Assembly: GCA_016932095.1 (NCBI GenBank)
Contig: JAFGDN010000090.1
Coordinates: 1-33,442, forward strand
Source of the DNA: Sedimentisphaerales bacterium
Lineage (GTDB): Bacteria > Planctomycetota > Phycisphaerae > Sedimentisphaerales > Anaerobacaceae
DNA: 33,442 bases
Direction: 5' to 3'
Shown here in pieces: positions 16,423 through 24,174 of the stretch. The position numbers were made by a program, and so were the translations under genes. The notes beneath the pieces are model-generated. The model saw only the letters and a program-made list of their open reading frames with translations, had not been told where the DNA came from and made no database searches. The first letter of the stretch is position 1, and each line of letters starts with the position of its first letter.

Positions 16423-17502
16423 TCAAACCCTGTTTGTTACAAGCTTCTCTTCCGTGTTATCTGTTACGTCGATTTTCCGCTCTTCGGATTTCGTCTGCTC
16501 GATGAAATTTTTCGCCAAATCAAAGGTGTGCTGAATCTGCTCCGTTGTCGGGCTGTGTCTGGCGAACTTGACAAGGTCGCAATGCGTCAGGAATTCCGTC
16601 AGGGCTCGCCTGTCGTTGTCTGAAAGGACGCTTGTGTTCCGGATTTCCGACAAAAATTCTTCAGTCGTTCTTTCAGGGGCTCTCAGCTCGAAGCGGTCCT
16701 CGATATAGCGCCGAAGTATATCGCTGATGGCCTCGTAAAATTCCTTGACCTTTGCCTTCTTTATCAAATCGCGCCGAATAAGCCGCTCAAGACGCTCGTA
16801 TGCAATTTCGTGAGGCGCCTTGAAAATTCTCACTATCTCTCTGGCTTTCTTCCTGCGAGAATACAACCATACCCCTCCTGCCGAGGCGACAATCACAGCC
16901 ACAGATAAAATCCACCATAAAGCGGTATTGGTCGGCATATCAACAACGTCTTCGATATCGGATATAACCAGCTTGCCTCGCTGCTCGCCCAAAAGCGACG
17001 TTACCTCTATATCAACCGGCTCCGTCGCAAGCTGGTAGGTCTTTCCGTTCGACTCATTAGCGTCACGAAACTCGAAGGTAAACTCCGGGATTGAAAATTT
17101 TCCCGACAAAAACGGCTCAAGACGATAGCGATACGTGCTGACGACGTTGTCATTCGCGTCAAGCCGGTCGCCGGGATTCTGCCAGTCAACTATGCCGAAA
17201 TGTTCCAGCAGTCCTTCGACCTTCGGCATATTCACTTCGTAACCGGCTTCGATGACCGTCTGAAACTCAAGCCACAGTGTGTCCGCGATGGTTATCCTGC
17301 TTTTGTCAATCCTTATATGCGCGGTCAGAGGTCCCCTGCTGTAGGATTTATCAATCTCGAAAGCCGCTGCGCCTGAGGGGGCCTGGTCGCTTTTTTTGCA
17401 GCCGGCAAAACTCAGGAAAATCACACAGGCAAAGCCGGCGCAAATCCCCATCGCAATTTTACTCGACCGGCCATTGTAGTGATTACTCAAGCGGTTACTC
17501 AT
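16423..17502 (-). CDS. BatD/DUF4381-like anchored lipoprotein of the MoxR/Bat operon
   Basis: A 359-residue protein with a lipoprotein-type signal (lipobox FAGC|KKSDQ, around residue 35), a beta-rich periplasmic part (about 45-185), one membrane segment (ALWWILSVAVIVASAGGVWLYSRRK) and a cytoplasmic helical domain (about 225-330, with KVKEFYEAISDILRRYIEDRFEL). The helical part resembles the DUF4381-like proteins and BatD tails often found between DUF58 and batA genes. A lipidated N-terminus combined with a second span is slightly odd, so the lipobox may be fortuitous. Its start overlaps the upstream gene by eight bases, and batA follows at once. Function is inferred only from the operon. Confidence 0.8.
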   Translation of the reverse strand: MSNRLSNHYNGRSSKIAMGICAGFACVIFLSFAGCKKSDQAPSGAAAFEIDKSYSRGPLTAHIRIDKSRITIADTLWLEFQTVIEAGYEVNMPKVEGLLEHFGIVDWQNPGDRLDANDNVVSTYRYRLEPFLSGKFSIPEFTFEFRDANESNGKTYQLATEPVDIEVTSLLGEQRGKLVISDIEDVVDMPTNTALWWILSVAVIVASAGGVWLYSRRKKAREIVRIFKAPHEIAYERLERLIRRDLIKKAKVKEFYEAISDILRRYIEDRFELRAPERTTEEFLSEIRNTSVLSDNDRRALTEFLTHCDLVKFARHSPTTEQIQHTFDLAKNFIEQTKSEERKIDVTDNTEEKLVTNRV

Positions 17503-18589
17503 CAGGGTCCTGCTTACCTGTTCCCATTACTGAATAGTGAATAATAACGCCGTATTTATCCATCATTTCTTCGATGAACTGCTGCTGCACGTCCCTGCGT
17601 TTTTCGTTCATCAGCGACATAGCTGCCTGCTGTCTCGCCTCGTCGAAGGTCTTTTGACGCGGCGGAATGTTGGGGTCATTGACGTCCTCGACGAATTTGC
17701 CCTTGTTCGCCTCGTAATATGTTTTCAGGTCGGTCTCAGTAATGTGAATTTTCGAGGCAAGCTGCTGGTCCATCATTTGCTGGCTCAATACCTCTCTGCC
17801 GAGGTCGTCTAACAGCCGTTTTGTTTCGGGTTTGTCGCTTAATCCCTGCTCAATCGCCTGCCGATACAGCACCTCCTGCGCCAGCCGCTTGTGAAGAAAC
17901 TGCTGCCTTAGCTGCGGTTTTTTGTATTGCTCCAGGGCCTTTTTCTTCTGCTCGCTCAACTGCTCCGGCGGCATAAACTGCGACAGCGACAGCAACTGGT
18001 CGTCTATGCTGTTTTCGATAAGCGCGTCGAGGTCGGCAGCGGTAATCTTTTCGGGACCTATTTCAGCAACGACCTTCTGTTCCGGCCCGGCGTCCTTTTT
18101 TAAGCTGGTCCGCTCCATCAGCTCATAACGCAGCGCCGAGAACCTGCCCAGCTTCTCCAGGCAGCCCGCCACGCCCGATTTAATGCTCGATTCGAGCTCC
18201 GGTATCCTCGCAGCCGATTCGCTGCGATAATAATACTCAACCGCGTCGCCGTATGAACCATCCTTTTCCAGCAGCGTCGCGATATGAAACAACGTCTTAG
18301 CGCGTTCGGCGTCCGTCAAATTCGCGCCTGCCAAATACCCCTGCCAGACCTTCACTGCCTGGGCATACAGGTTCCTCTGCGCAAGTTTCGTCGCCAGCTC
18401 CTCCGCCTGTTTTGCGGAAAACCTTGACGGCAATCCCGATGAAACCGTCTGCCTGCCGGCTAACGTTACATATAAATTGAAAACTACCAGCCCGAGCAGA
18501 GCAATGAGAATCGCCGTCAACGCGACGACGGCAGTATTTCTGGGCGCTTTCTTTTGCGGCAGTGAAAAATCAAGTTTTTGCTCTTCCAT
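17495..18589 (-). CDS. membrane-anchored TPR / SurA-N-like protein without a PPIase domain
   Basis: A 364-residue protein with a short cytoplasmic tail, one membrane anchor (about 21-45), a TPR-like region (about 58-150: EELATKLAQRNLYAQAVKVWQGYLAG ...) and a region resembling the chaperone part of SurA/PpiC proteins (about 170-345). The latter starts VVAEIGPEKITAADLDALIE and has KPQLRQQFLHKRLAQEVLYRQAIEQG, the usual order before a parvulin domain. The parvulin catalytic domain itself is missing: the protein ends soon after the SurA-like helices (KGKFVEDVNDPNIPP ... RDVQQQFIEEMMDKYGV). It may act as a non-catalytic chaperone for Bat proteins. It overlaps the next gene by eight bases. This is not a usual member of MoxR/Bat operons to my knowledge. 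Confidence 0.75.
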   Translation of the reverse strand: MEEQKLDFSLPQKKAPRNTAVVALTAILIALLGLVVFNLYVTLAGRQTVSSGLPSRFSAKQAEELATKLAQRNLYAQAVKVWQGYLAGANLTDAERAKTLFHIATLLEKDGSYGDAVEYYYRSESAARIPELESSIKSGVAGCLEKLGRFSALRYELMERTSLKKDAGPEQKVVAEIGPEKITAADLDALIENSIDDQLLSLSQFMPPEQLSEQKKKALEQYKKPQLRQQFLHKRLAQEVLYRQAIEQGLSDKPETKRLLDDLGREVLSQQMMDQQLASKIHITETDLKTYYEANKGKFVEDVNDPNIPPRQKTFDEARQQAAMSLMNEKRRDVQQQFIEEMMDKYGVIIHYSVMGTGKQDPDE

Positions 18590-18634
18590 ATATCTTTCCC
18601 CGACCTTATTACATTTTCATAATCCCGAAATTAA

Positions 18635-19510
18635 TCAATAACGCCTGTGTCTCAAATGAAAGAACTGAATCAAATCTTGTATATAGGGTTTGCCTGTGTT
18701 TATATTGATGCAGTCAACGTTTATCGAGGCAAGCTCGTTTTTCAATCGGCTGAATCGTTCCGCATTTTTTCCTTCGTATTGCCTGTGAAAATCGCCGCTG
18801 GAGGTATCAATAATTATCGTCTCGCCCGTTTCTGCGTCGGTAAATTCGATAATCCCCACTTTTGGCAGCGCCGCCTCAGCCGGGTCTCTTACGGGAACCG
18901 CGATACAATCGTGCCGCTTGTTCAAAAGGCCCAGCGACCTCTTGAAGTCGGCCTGAATAAAATCCGACACTACAAACACCGTCGCCTTCTTGCGAATAAC
19001 CTTCGCGAGGTAATCGAGGGCAAGCGGGAGAGCGGTCTGCCGTCTGGGTGTCTGGAAGTAAAGCAATTCGCGAATCAATCTTAAAACGTGCCTGCTGCCC
19101 TTCTTGGGCGGTATGAATAATTCGATTCTGTCGGTGAAAATCAAAAGCCCGACCTTGTCGTTATTTTTCGCCGCCGCGAACGCTAATACTGCGCAAAATT
19201 CCGCGGCAAGCTGGTTCTTGGTCTTATCCAAAGTACCGAACCGTCCAGATGCGCTCAAATCGACGGCGAAAATCACCGTCATTTCCCGCTCCTCGACGAA
19301 CCGCTTGATATATGGCTTACCCGTCCGTGCGGTAACGTTCCAGTCAATCGTGCGAATATCGTCGCCGGGCATATACTCGCGGACCTCATCGAACTGCATC
19401 CCCCTGCCCTTAAAGACGCTCTCATACTGCCCTGCGAAGCTGGCGTTGACCGCCCGCGAGGTGTAAATCTGTATCTGCCTGACTTTTTTCAGTAATTCCT
19501 GGGGTATCAT
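18635..19510 (-). CDS. DUF58 protein of the MoxR/Bat operon
   Basis: A 291-residue soluble protein with the DUF58 signature YMPGDDIRTIDWNVTARTGKPYIKRFVEERE (about 49-78), preceded by GRGMQFDEVREY. The region after it (VIFAVDLSASGRFG ...) forms a VWA-like fold with the MIDAS-like DLSAS. Proteins of this family almost always follow a moxR gene, and probably serve as its cytoplasmic partner. The start ATG matches the usual N-terminus MIPQELLKKVRQIQI. It is separated from moxR by 94 bases containing a repeat, so the two might be less tightly coupled than other genes of the operon. Confidence 0.93.
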   Translation of the reverse strand: MIPQELLKKVRQIQIYTSRAVNASFAGQYESVFKGRGMQFDEVREYMPGDDIRTIDWNVTARTGKPYIKRFVEEREMTVIFAVDLSASGRFGTLDKTKNQLAAEFCAVLAFAAAKNNDKVGLLIFTDRIELFIPPKKGSRHVLRLIRELLYFQTPRRQTALPLALDYLAKVIRKKATVFVVSDFIQADFKRSLGLLNKRHDCIAVPVRDPAEAALPKVGIIEFTDAETGETIIIDTSSGDFHRQYEGKNAERFSRLKNELASINVDCININTGKPYIQDLIQFFHLRHRRY

Positions 19511-19604
19511 AATTCGTCGTTCGTTGCTTGTGGCTCGTCACTCGAAACCGAAACGCGATAGGCAATTTGCGAATCACGAGGGCCGAGTCACGAGTCACGT
19601 CTTG
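19511..19604. repeat. dispersed repeat between moxR and the DUF58 gene
   Basis: This 94-base gap has GTGGCTCGTCACTCG and, further on, GAGTCACGAGTCACG, partly inverted copies of the same TCACGAGTCAC-type motif. The 14 bases at 19511-19524 (AATTCGTCGTTCGT) recur exactly, in reverse complement, at 21457-21470. It looks like an inserted dispersed repeat within an otherwise tightly packed operon. Confidence 0.5.
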
Positions 19605-20594
19605 TTACGGCACTTCGATATTATCGAAAATGGTCTTGATTACGTCTTCGCTGGTCTTGTTCTCCGCTTCTGCCTCGTAGCTGACAATCACCCTGTGCCT
19701 GAGCACGTCCATACCGATACTCTTTACGTCCTGGGGCGTAACGTAGCCGCGCTGCTGGATGAAGGCGTGTGCCTTGGCCGCGACGGCCAGGTATATTGTC
19801 GCTCTCGGCGAAGCCCCGTAGTTAATCATATTAGTGAGCTTCAGCCCGAACTTCTCCGGCTCTCTTGTAGCGGTAACGACGTCAACGATATAATCCTTGA
19901 TTTTCTCGTCGATATATATCTCATCGACGACCGCCCTGACCTCGGCAATATCCTTGGGGCTGATGACCGGCCTAATATCGAACGTCTTGTTCGTAACCGC
20001 CATCCGGTCAAGAATCTGTCGTTCCTCGGTTTTATTGGGGTAATCAATTTTGAGCTTGAGCATAAACCTGTCTAATTGCGCCTCCGGCAGCGGGTATGTT
20101 CCCTCCTGCTCAATCGGGTTTTGCGTCGCTAATACCATAAACGGGACGGGCAGCGGGTGGGTTTCCTCGCCTATCGATACCTGCCTTTCCTGCATCGCCT
20201 CCAATAACGCACTTTGCACCTTCGCGGGCGCCCTGTTGATTTCGTCAGCCAGTATTATGCTGGCGAATATCGGGCCCTTGCGGGTATAAAACCGGCTGTC
20301 GGAAGACCGGTAAATCTGTGTGCCAATCAGGTCAGCAGGCAGTAAATCGGGGGTAAACTGTATCCGGCGAAACTCGGCGTTTATCGCCCTGGCCAAAGTC
20401 GTTACTGCTAACGTCTTTGCCAGGCCGGGAACCCCCTCAAGCAATATATGCCCGTTCGACAATAGTCCGATAAGCATCCTTTCGAGCATATACCGCTGGC
20501 CTATGATGACCTTGTCGATTTCCGAAAAAAGCGCCCTTACAAACTCACTTTTCTGCTGCACCAACGCCCCAATCTGCTTAACGTCTGCCGTCAT
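19605..20594 (-). CDS. moxR: MoxR-family AAA+ ATPase
   Basis: A 329-residue ATPase, first gene of the nine-gene operon. Walker A is G54-VPGLAKT61, Walker B is IILADEINRA, sensor 1 is VLATQNPIEQEGTYPLPEAQLDRF, all typical of the MRP subfamily of MoxR. A C-terminal lid domain (SPRATIYLAVAAKAHAFIQ) completes it. Such proteins use ATP to remodel or activate VWA-domain partners, here most likely the DUF58, BatA and BatB proteins. The start is the ATG at 20594, seven bases after AGGAG; an in-frame TTG six bases upstream lacks the spacing. The 200 bases upstream hold no strong promoter match. Confidence 0.95.
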   Translation of the reverse strand: MTADVKQIGALVQQKSEFVRALFSEIDKVIIGQRYMLERMLIGLLSNGHILLEGVPGLAKTLAVTTLARAINAEFRRIQFTPDLLPADLIGTQIYRSSDSRFYTRKGPIFASIILADEINRAPAKVQSALLEAMQERQVSIGEETHPLPVPFMVLATQNPIEQEGTYPLPEAQLDRFMLKLKIDYPNKTEERQILDRMAVTNKTFDIRPVISPKDIAEVRAVVDEIYIDEKIKDYIVDVVTATREPEKFGLKLTNMINYGASPRATIYLAVAAKAHAFIQQRGYVTPQDVKSIGMDVLRHRVIVSYEAEAENKTSEDVIKTIFDNIEVP

Positions 20595-20720
20595 AAACAA
20601 TCTCCTATAAAAACCTATCTCCTCAATTACCCCCCCGAATCGAGGCCAACAAAAAGCCCCTGTATGGTTAAAAATTATTTGTTTTTTTACGTTTAACTGT
20701 CAAAAAAGTTCGGCCATTTT

Positions 20721-20791
20721 ACCGCAAAGACCGCAGGGCACGCAGAGTTTTTTAATTTGTTTTTCTCTGCGGTCTCGGCGTGCTCGGCGGT
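20721..20791. repeat. large imperfect palindrome (dispersed 'gcagag' repeat)
   Basis: ACCGCAAAGACCGCAGGG... at 20721-20747 and ...CGGCGTGCTCGGCGGT at 20765-20791 are imperfect inverted copies around an AT-rich loop. It is the dispersed 'accgc.gag...gcagag' repeat seen in many environmental bacterial genomes. Its position, a few bases beyond the acyl carrier protein gene and upstream of moxR, could allow it to act as a transcription terminator on the minus strand. Confidence 0.65.
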
Positions 20792-20795
20792 GAAA

Positions 20796-21185
20796 TTATT
20801 TCAGCTTGCCTGATACGTAATTTACAATCGAATCGACGGTGAACAGGTCGCCTAATTTATTTATGTCCGGGTTATTTTCAAAGCCGGCCAGGTCGGTATG
20901 GGGCATTTTTTGCTTCAATTCCGCTAATCCCTTAGCTGTCAGCTTGCCGTTACTGACGTATTCTGGGTTATTCATCAGGGTTTCAGCAGGGAAAAGCTCA
21001 TCACGCGGTATCTTTATGCCGAACTGCTTTTCCAAGCGAAATACGATATCCAGAAAGTCAATGCTTTCCGCTCCGAGGTCCCCCATCAGCGTCGAAACGC
21101 CCGCCACTTCCTCCTCATCGACCCCCAGCGCATCGACCAGCACTTCGCGCACCTGCTCGAAAACTCGCTCTTTATCCGCCGCCAT
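20796..21185 (-). CDS. acyl carrier protein, long variant
   Basis: A 129-residue acyl carrier protein. The phosphopantetheine site is Ser41 in GAESIDFLDIVFRLEKQFG. The usual four-helix core is recognisable, but between helix II and the last helix is an additional 40-residue segment (NNPEYVSNGKLTAKGLAELKQKM and onward), so the protein is 50 residues longer than the fatty-acid synthesis ACP (about 78). This longer form resembles ACPs tied to specialised lipid or pigment pathways in environmental bacteria. No synthase or transferase gene is adjacent, so the pathway is unknown. The start at 21185 follows GAGGGAG six bases upstream; a GTG at 21239 lacks such a site. Confidence 0.9.
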   Translation of the reverse strand: MAADKERVFEQVREVLVDALGVDEEEVAGVSTLMGDLGAESIDFLDIVFRLEKQFGIKIPRDELFPAETLMNNPEYVSNGKLTAKGLAELKQKMPHTDLAGFENNPDINKLGDLFTVDSIVNYVSGKLK

Positions 21186-21553
21186 AATCAGCTCCCTCTG
21201 CAATGATAAATAATCATAAAACCACGTCCCACCGAACACCAGTTTACCCCGGCAAGGCCGAGCGATAGATTATATTATTTGAGCCGCAGATGCAACACTT
21301 TGGGCAACGGCTAAAATATGAAGTTCCAGGTTTTGTCCGTTCAAGATTATGCTTGAAATCGGGCATACCGAGCTTGACATATAACAGATGAAGCGGCGAA
21401 AGCTATTCCGGCGACTTAAGAATTGAAATACGCTTCCCTGTCCTGAGGAACAAGATACGAACGACGAATTTCACGGCATAGCGAAACAGAACAATAAGCC
21501 CTTCGGGCGAAGTTTTTTACCGAATGAATTAGTTGCTGCTTCGCCGGCTCGGC
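21186..21553. other. intergenic region between acyl carrier and GLUG genes
   Basis: About 370 bases without a convincing gene. It holds the 14-base inverted copy (21457-21470) of the sequence at 19511-19524. A short hairpin, GCCC-TTC-GGGC (about 21499-21509), lies beyond the GLUG gene on its own strand, with TTATTGTT following; it could be a weak terminator. No clear promoter for the acyl carrier gene was found. Confidence 0.35.
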
Positions 21554-23395
21554 TCAAGGCAGGACAATCTGGCCTGCCTCATAGAACCCGCCGAATTCAA
21601 TGCCCAGATTGACAACGCCGGGGTTTTCGGTAATCTTCATTTTCTTAATCGTCAGCGTGAAGGTGCACCTGCTGAAATTGAAATTGGCGGTGGCGAAGCC
21701 GCCGCCCGCAAGAGCGGCATTTTTACAAACAAAGCCACTCTTGCTCGCTTTGAAGCTACCAATGGGAACCGTGAAGGTCTGCTGCGAGCCGAGGGTTACG
21801 ACGAATTCCTCGCCTGCCATATCCACCATATTTTTAACGGCGAAGCCGCCCTTGACGCTCAACTGGTCGCCGTTCGACTTCTTGCTGCGTTTGACCACGG
21901 ACTTATCGACTCTGAGCATATTTTTGATGCCCATCATCAGGTTTATGGGGATGGGCTTTTTCGGGCCGTTGGCTATCGATTCATCAATTCCACCTATCCC
22001 GTGGAAACTGTCGACAATTATCTCAAAATCCATCGGGCAGGTCAGGCCTGTCAAATCGATTTTGCTCGCCGAAAAAGTAAATTTACTGGTTTTAGTGTCG
22101 TACTTGAAAGAAATCTTCGCCCCGTCTATGCCCCCGGAAAACTTGTATCTGCCGTTCTTGTAGGTCTTTTCATCGATGGGCATCTCAATAATACACGGAT
22201 CCATCTCACCCGACCCAATATTGGCCTTGACAACATTGGTATTTTCAAAATCATCAGCTAAGATGTAGGCTAGGCCGGAAATGGAAATTTTGTCGTTATC
22301 AATCTTGGAGCCGGCGGCAACCTTACATTTGGCCGCCTCAATCACAGTCCGTAACCAGGAAAGTTTGGGATAATCAATACCTTCGTTTATCCACCAGATA
22401 TCTTCGGTGCCGTTGGCGGTCTCGCCGATGAAATCCCAGCCGACGAAACTGGCCTGCTGCTTCATTTGTGTACGGGTTAACGGCTCTCCGTAGCCGTTGT
22501 CAGGCCCGCTGCCGAGAAGAAAATAGCAGTTGTAAACGTTGCTGCTGTTGTTGGCTCCCAAAAGCCCGCCGATGTATTGCCCTCCCCCGCGGATTGTGAC
22601 GTCTCCAGTTGCATAGCAATTGCTAATATCGGTATAAACACAACCGCCCGTCAGCCCGCCTAAAACATCGCCTTTGTGGGCAGTAACGTCTCCTGTTGCA
22701 CAGCAATTGCCGATGCTGCTATCGCCACAAAAACCTATCAGCCCGCCGAGGCCAACCCCTTCACCGCTTGTTACTGTCACACCGCACGACGAAGCGCAAC
22801 TGACCACGCTGCATCCAGAGATCTCTCCTATAAGCCCGCCGATGTTGTATGAACTACTTCCGCTTTCGACGGTCCCTTGCGAGGAACAGTTGGAAATGTT
22901 GGAATATATACAACACCCCGCCAGTGCCCCGAGTTGATACGAGCCGTCCCCGCCGGTTACCCTCGAATTTTTAAGATGAACGCCTTTTATCTCGGCGTTG
23001 AGAACATATCCGAACAGACCAAGCCAATCCGCGCCGTCACAATCGATGGTCATATTGAGAATCTTATGGCCGCCGCCATCGAATTTGCCGGTAAATTCAG
23101 TGTCATCGAATGTAAAGTTCGAACTGTTCGAGTCCGGCGCGATGACGGCTGTGGTGAAAATCTGACCGCCGGGAAGGCCCGGGGCGAGGTCGATATCCGC
23201 GGTCAAAACAAAGCATTGGTCATAATCGTTTGTATCAGCCGACAAGGCAAGCAAGTCGGCGGCCGTGGCGATTTGGTAAGGGTCGCCGGAAGAACCCGAA
23301 CCACCCGAGTATTTGGCGAAACTCGCGCCCGGCAAAACTGAAAATACAGCGAAAAAGACCAAAGCCGATGTTACAAAATTTCTTAAAGTATCCAT
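21554..23395 (-). CDS. secreted GLUG-repeat protein (short paralogue)
   Basis: A 613-residue exported protein, paralogue of the one at 3509-5839. Residues 1-27 are a signal peptide cleaved before KYSGG, as in the paralogue. About five GLUG repeats fill residues 125-300 (GGLIGxxxxSSIGNCCATGDVTA and similar) with extra cysteines (CC and SCASSC) absent from the long form. The linker TRTQMKQQASFVGWDFIGETANG and the C-terminal region (KKPIPINLMMGIKNMLRVDK ... IVLP) match the paralogue well. So the two differ chiefly in the number of repeats. A ribosome site GAGGAG lies five bases before the ATG and a promoter at 23448-23476. Confidence 0.9.
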   Translation of the reverse strand: MDTLRNFVTSALVFFAVFSVLPGASFAKYSGGSGSSGDPYQIATAADLLALSADTNDYDQCFVLTADIDLAPGLPGGQIFTTAVIAPDSNSSNFTFDDTEFTGKFDGGGHKILNMTIDCDGADWLGLFGYVLNAEIKGVHLKNSRVTGGDGSYQLGALAGCCIYSNISNCSSQGTVESGSSSYNIGGLIGEISGCSVVSCASSCGVTVTSGEGVGLGGLIGFCGDSSIGNCCATGDVTAHKGDVLGGLTGGCVYTDISNCYATGDVTIRGGGQYIGGLLGANNSSNVYNCYFLLGSGPDNGYGEPLTRTQMKQQASFVGWDFIGETANGTEDIWWINEGIDYPKLSWLRTVIEAAKCKVAAGSKIDNDKISISGLAYILADDFENTNVVKANIGSGEMDPCIIEMPIDEKTYKNGRYKFSGGIDGAKISFKYDTKTSKFTFSASKIDLTGLTCPMDFEIIVDSFHGIGGIDESIANGPKKPIPINLMMGIKNMLRVDKSVVKRSKKSNGDQLSVKGGFAVKNMVDMAGEEFVVTLGSQQTFTVPIGSFKASKSGFVCKNAALAGGGFATANFNFSRCTFTLTIKKMKITENPGVVNLGIEFGGFYEAGQIVLP

Positions 23396-23447
23396 TTCTT
23401 CTCCTCTCTAAAAAGCGCCTATTTAATTTCGTTGCCCCAGCGGATAT

Positions 23448-23476
23448 ATTCTATATTATTTCACCCTCCAAGTCAA
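23448..23476 (-). promoter_or_regulatory. sigma70-type promoter for the second GLUG gene
   Basis: On the minus strand TTGACT (23476-23471) and TAGAAT (23453-23448) are separated by 17 bases, giving transcription from about 23441 and a leader of about 46 bases. An alternative -10, TATAGA, starts two bases earlier. Confidence 0.5.
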
Positions 23477-23689
23477 CCTCCCTGCTATAGGTGAAACGAA
23501 TATCTCGACGTCCCTCCTGTGTTTTTTTCGGGCTGGAATGACAGGTGAACAGTTGAGCCGGTGACCGCAGTGGAACAATCCTTCCAATAACCGCGCCGAC
23601 TCAGAATATAGTAGGTCTTCTAACTTCATCAATTGCCCTACTGTTCAATTGTTCTACTGCTCCATTTTTCGTGCTATTCGCCCGAAAAA

Positions 23690-23765
23690 TCGGGGTGACT
23701 GGATTCGAACCAGCGGCCTCTTGGTCCCAAACCAAGCGCTCTAAGCCAAGCTGAGCTACACCCCG
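23690..23765 (-). tRNA. tRNA-Pro (anticodon UGG)
   Basis: The minus strand folds as a full tRNA: acceptor CGGGGTG pairs with CACCCCG, the D arm begins TAGCTCAG, the anticodon stem CTTGG/CCAAG encloses TTTGGGA with anticodon TGG and G37, and the T arm is CTGGTTCGAATCCAG. The discriminator base is A and CCA is not encoded. It lies alone between the GLUG gene and the Tat-signal gene. A T-run after the gene (23689-23685 on this strand) may help termination. Confidence 0.97.
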
Positions 23766-23851
23766 TAGTCAAACAGGCAACATTCTATATGATACGAGAA
23801 TACTTGGCAATAAGACACAAAGCAAACGGTTGAAATTGAAGGAAAACAACA

Positions 23852-23879
23852 TTGCATAGGGAAAAATTGTTGCTATAAT
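23852..23879 (+). promoter_or_regulatory. promoter for the Tat-signal gene and rpmB
   Basis: A perfect TATAAT at 23874-23879 is preceded, at 16 bases, by TTGCAT (23852-23857). The -35 is only partly consensus. Transcription would begin near 23886. This rules out the ATG at 23878, which overlaps the -10 box, as start of the next gene. Confidence 0.45.
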
Positions 23880-23910
23880 GGTGCGTTCTTTGGATTGGCA
23901 CGGTTTGGCT

Positions 23911-24138
23911 ATGGACAGGCGTGATTTTCTGAAAAGAACGATAGCGGTGTTGCTATTGGCCGCGTTGAGCGTTGAAAACAATGATTTTGAAGCGATTTTG
24001 CGGCGGGCGAAAGGCGAAATTAAGCCGAACAGGTCAGTCAAAGGTTTACCGGCGGGCAAGGTGGTATTCGGCGGCAACCTTTTCACCGCTTACGCCCGCG
24101 GAAGGTTCTCGGTGGACGACGCTGAAGTAAGAGTATAG
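23911..24138 (+). CDS. small protein with twin-arginine signal
   Basis: A 75-residue protein starting MDRRDFLKRTIAVLLLAALS, which matches the twin-arginine export signal (RRDFLK plus a hydrophobic stretch). The remainder is only about 50 residues: NDFEAILRRAKGEIKPNRSV, then VVFGGNLFTAYARGR and a short acidic end. The segment VVFGGNLFTAYARGR faintly recalls the N-terminus of Tat-exported aldo/keto reductase-like proteins of planctomycetes, so a truncated larger gene is possible. No frame continuing the similarity was recognised. The start is preferred over 23878 because of the promoter. The ribosome site is weak. It lies 36 bases ahead of rpmB and may be co-transcribed with it. Confidence 0.55.
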   Translation: MDRRDFLKRTIAVLLLAALSVENNDFEAILRRAKGEIKPNRSVKGLPAGKVVFGGNLFTAYARGRFSVDDAEVRV

Positions 24139-24174
24139 AAAACCGGCCGTTTTATTTGGAAAGGAGCATATTAG

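Noticed and set aside
19524-20075. 183-codon plus-strand frame across moxR
   Set aside because: It mirrors the conserved moxR gene and shows no ribosome site or known domain.
21533-22261. 242-codon plus-strand frame across the second GLUG gene
   Set aside because: It is antisense to a well-supported secreted protein with signal peptide, promoter and ribosome site; the frame is open by composition.
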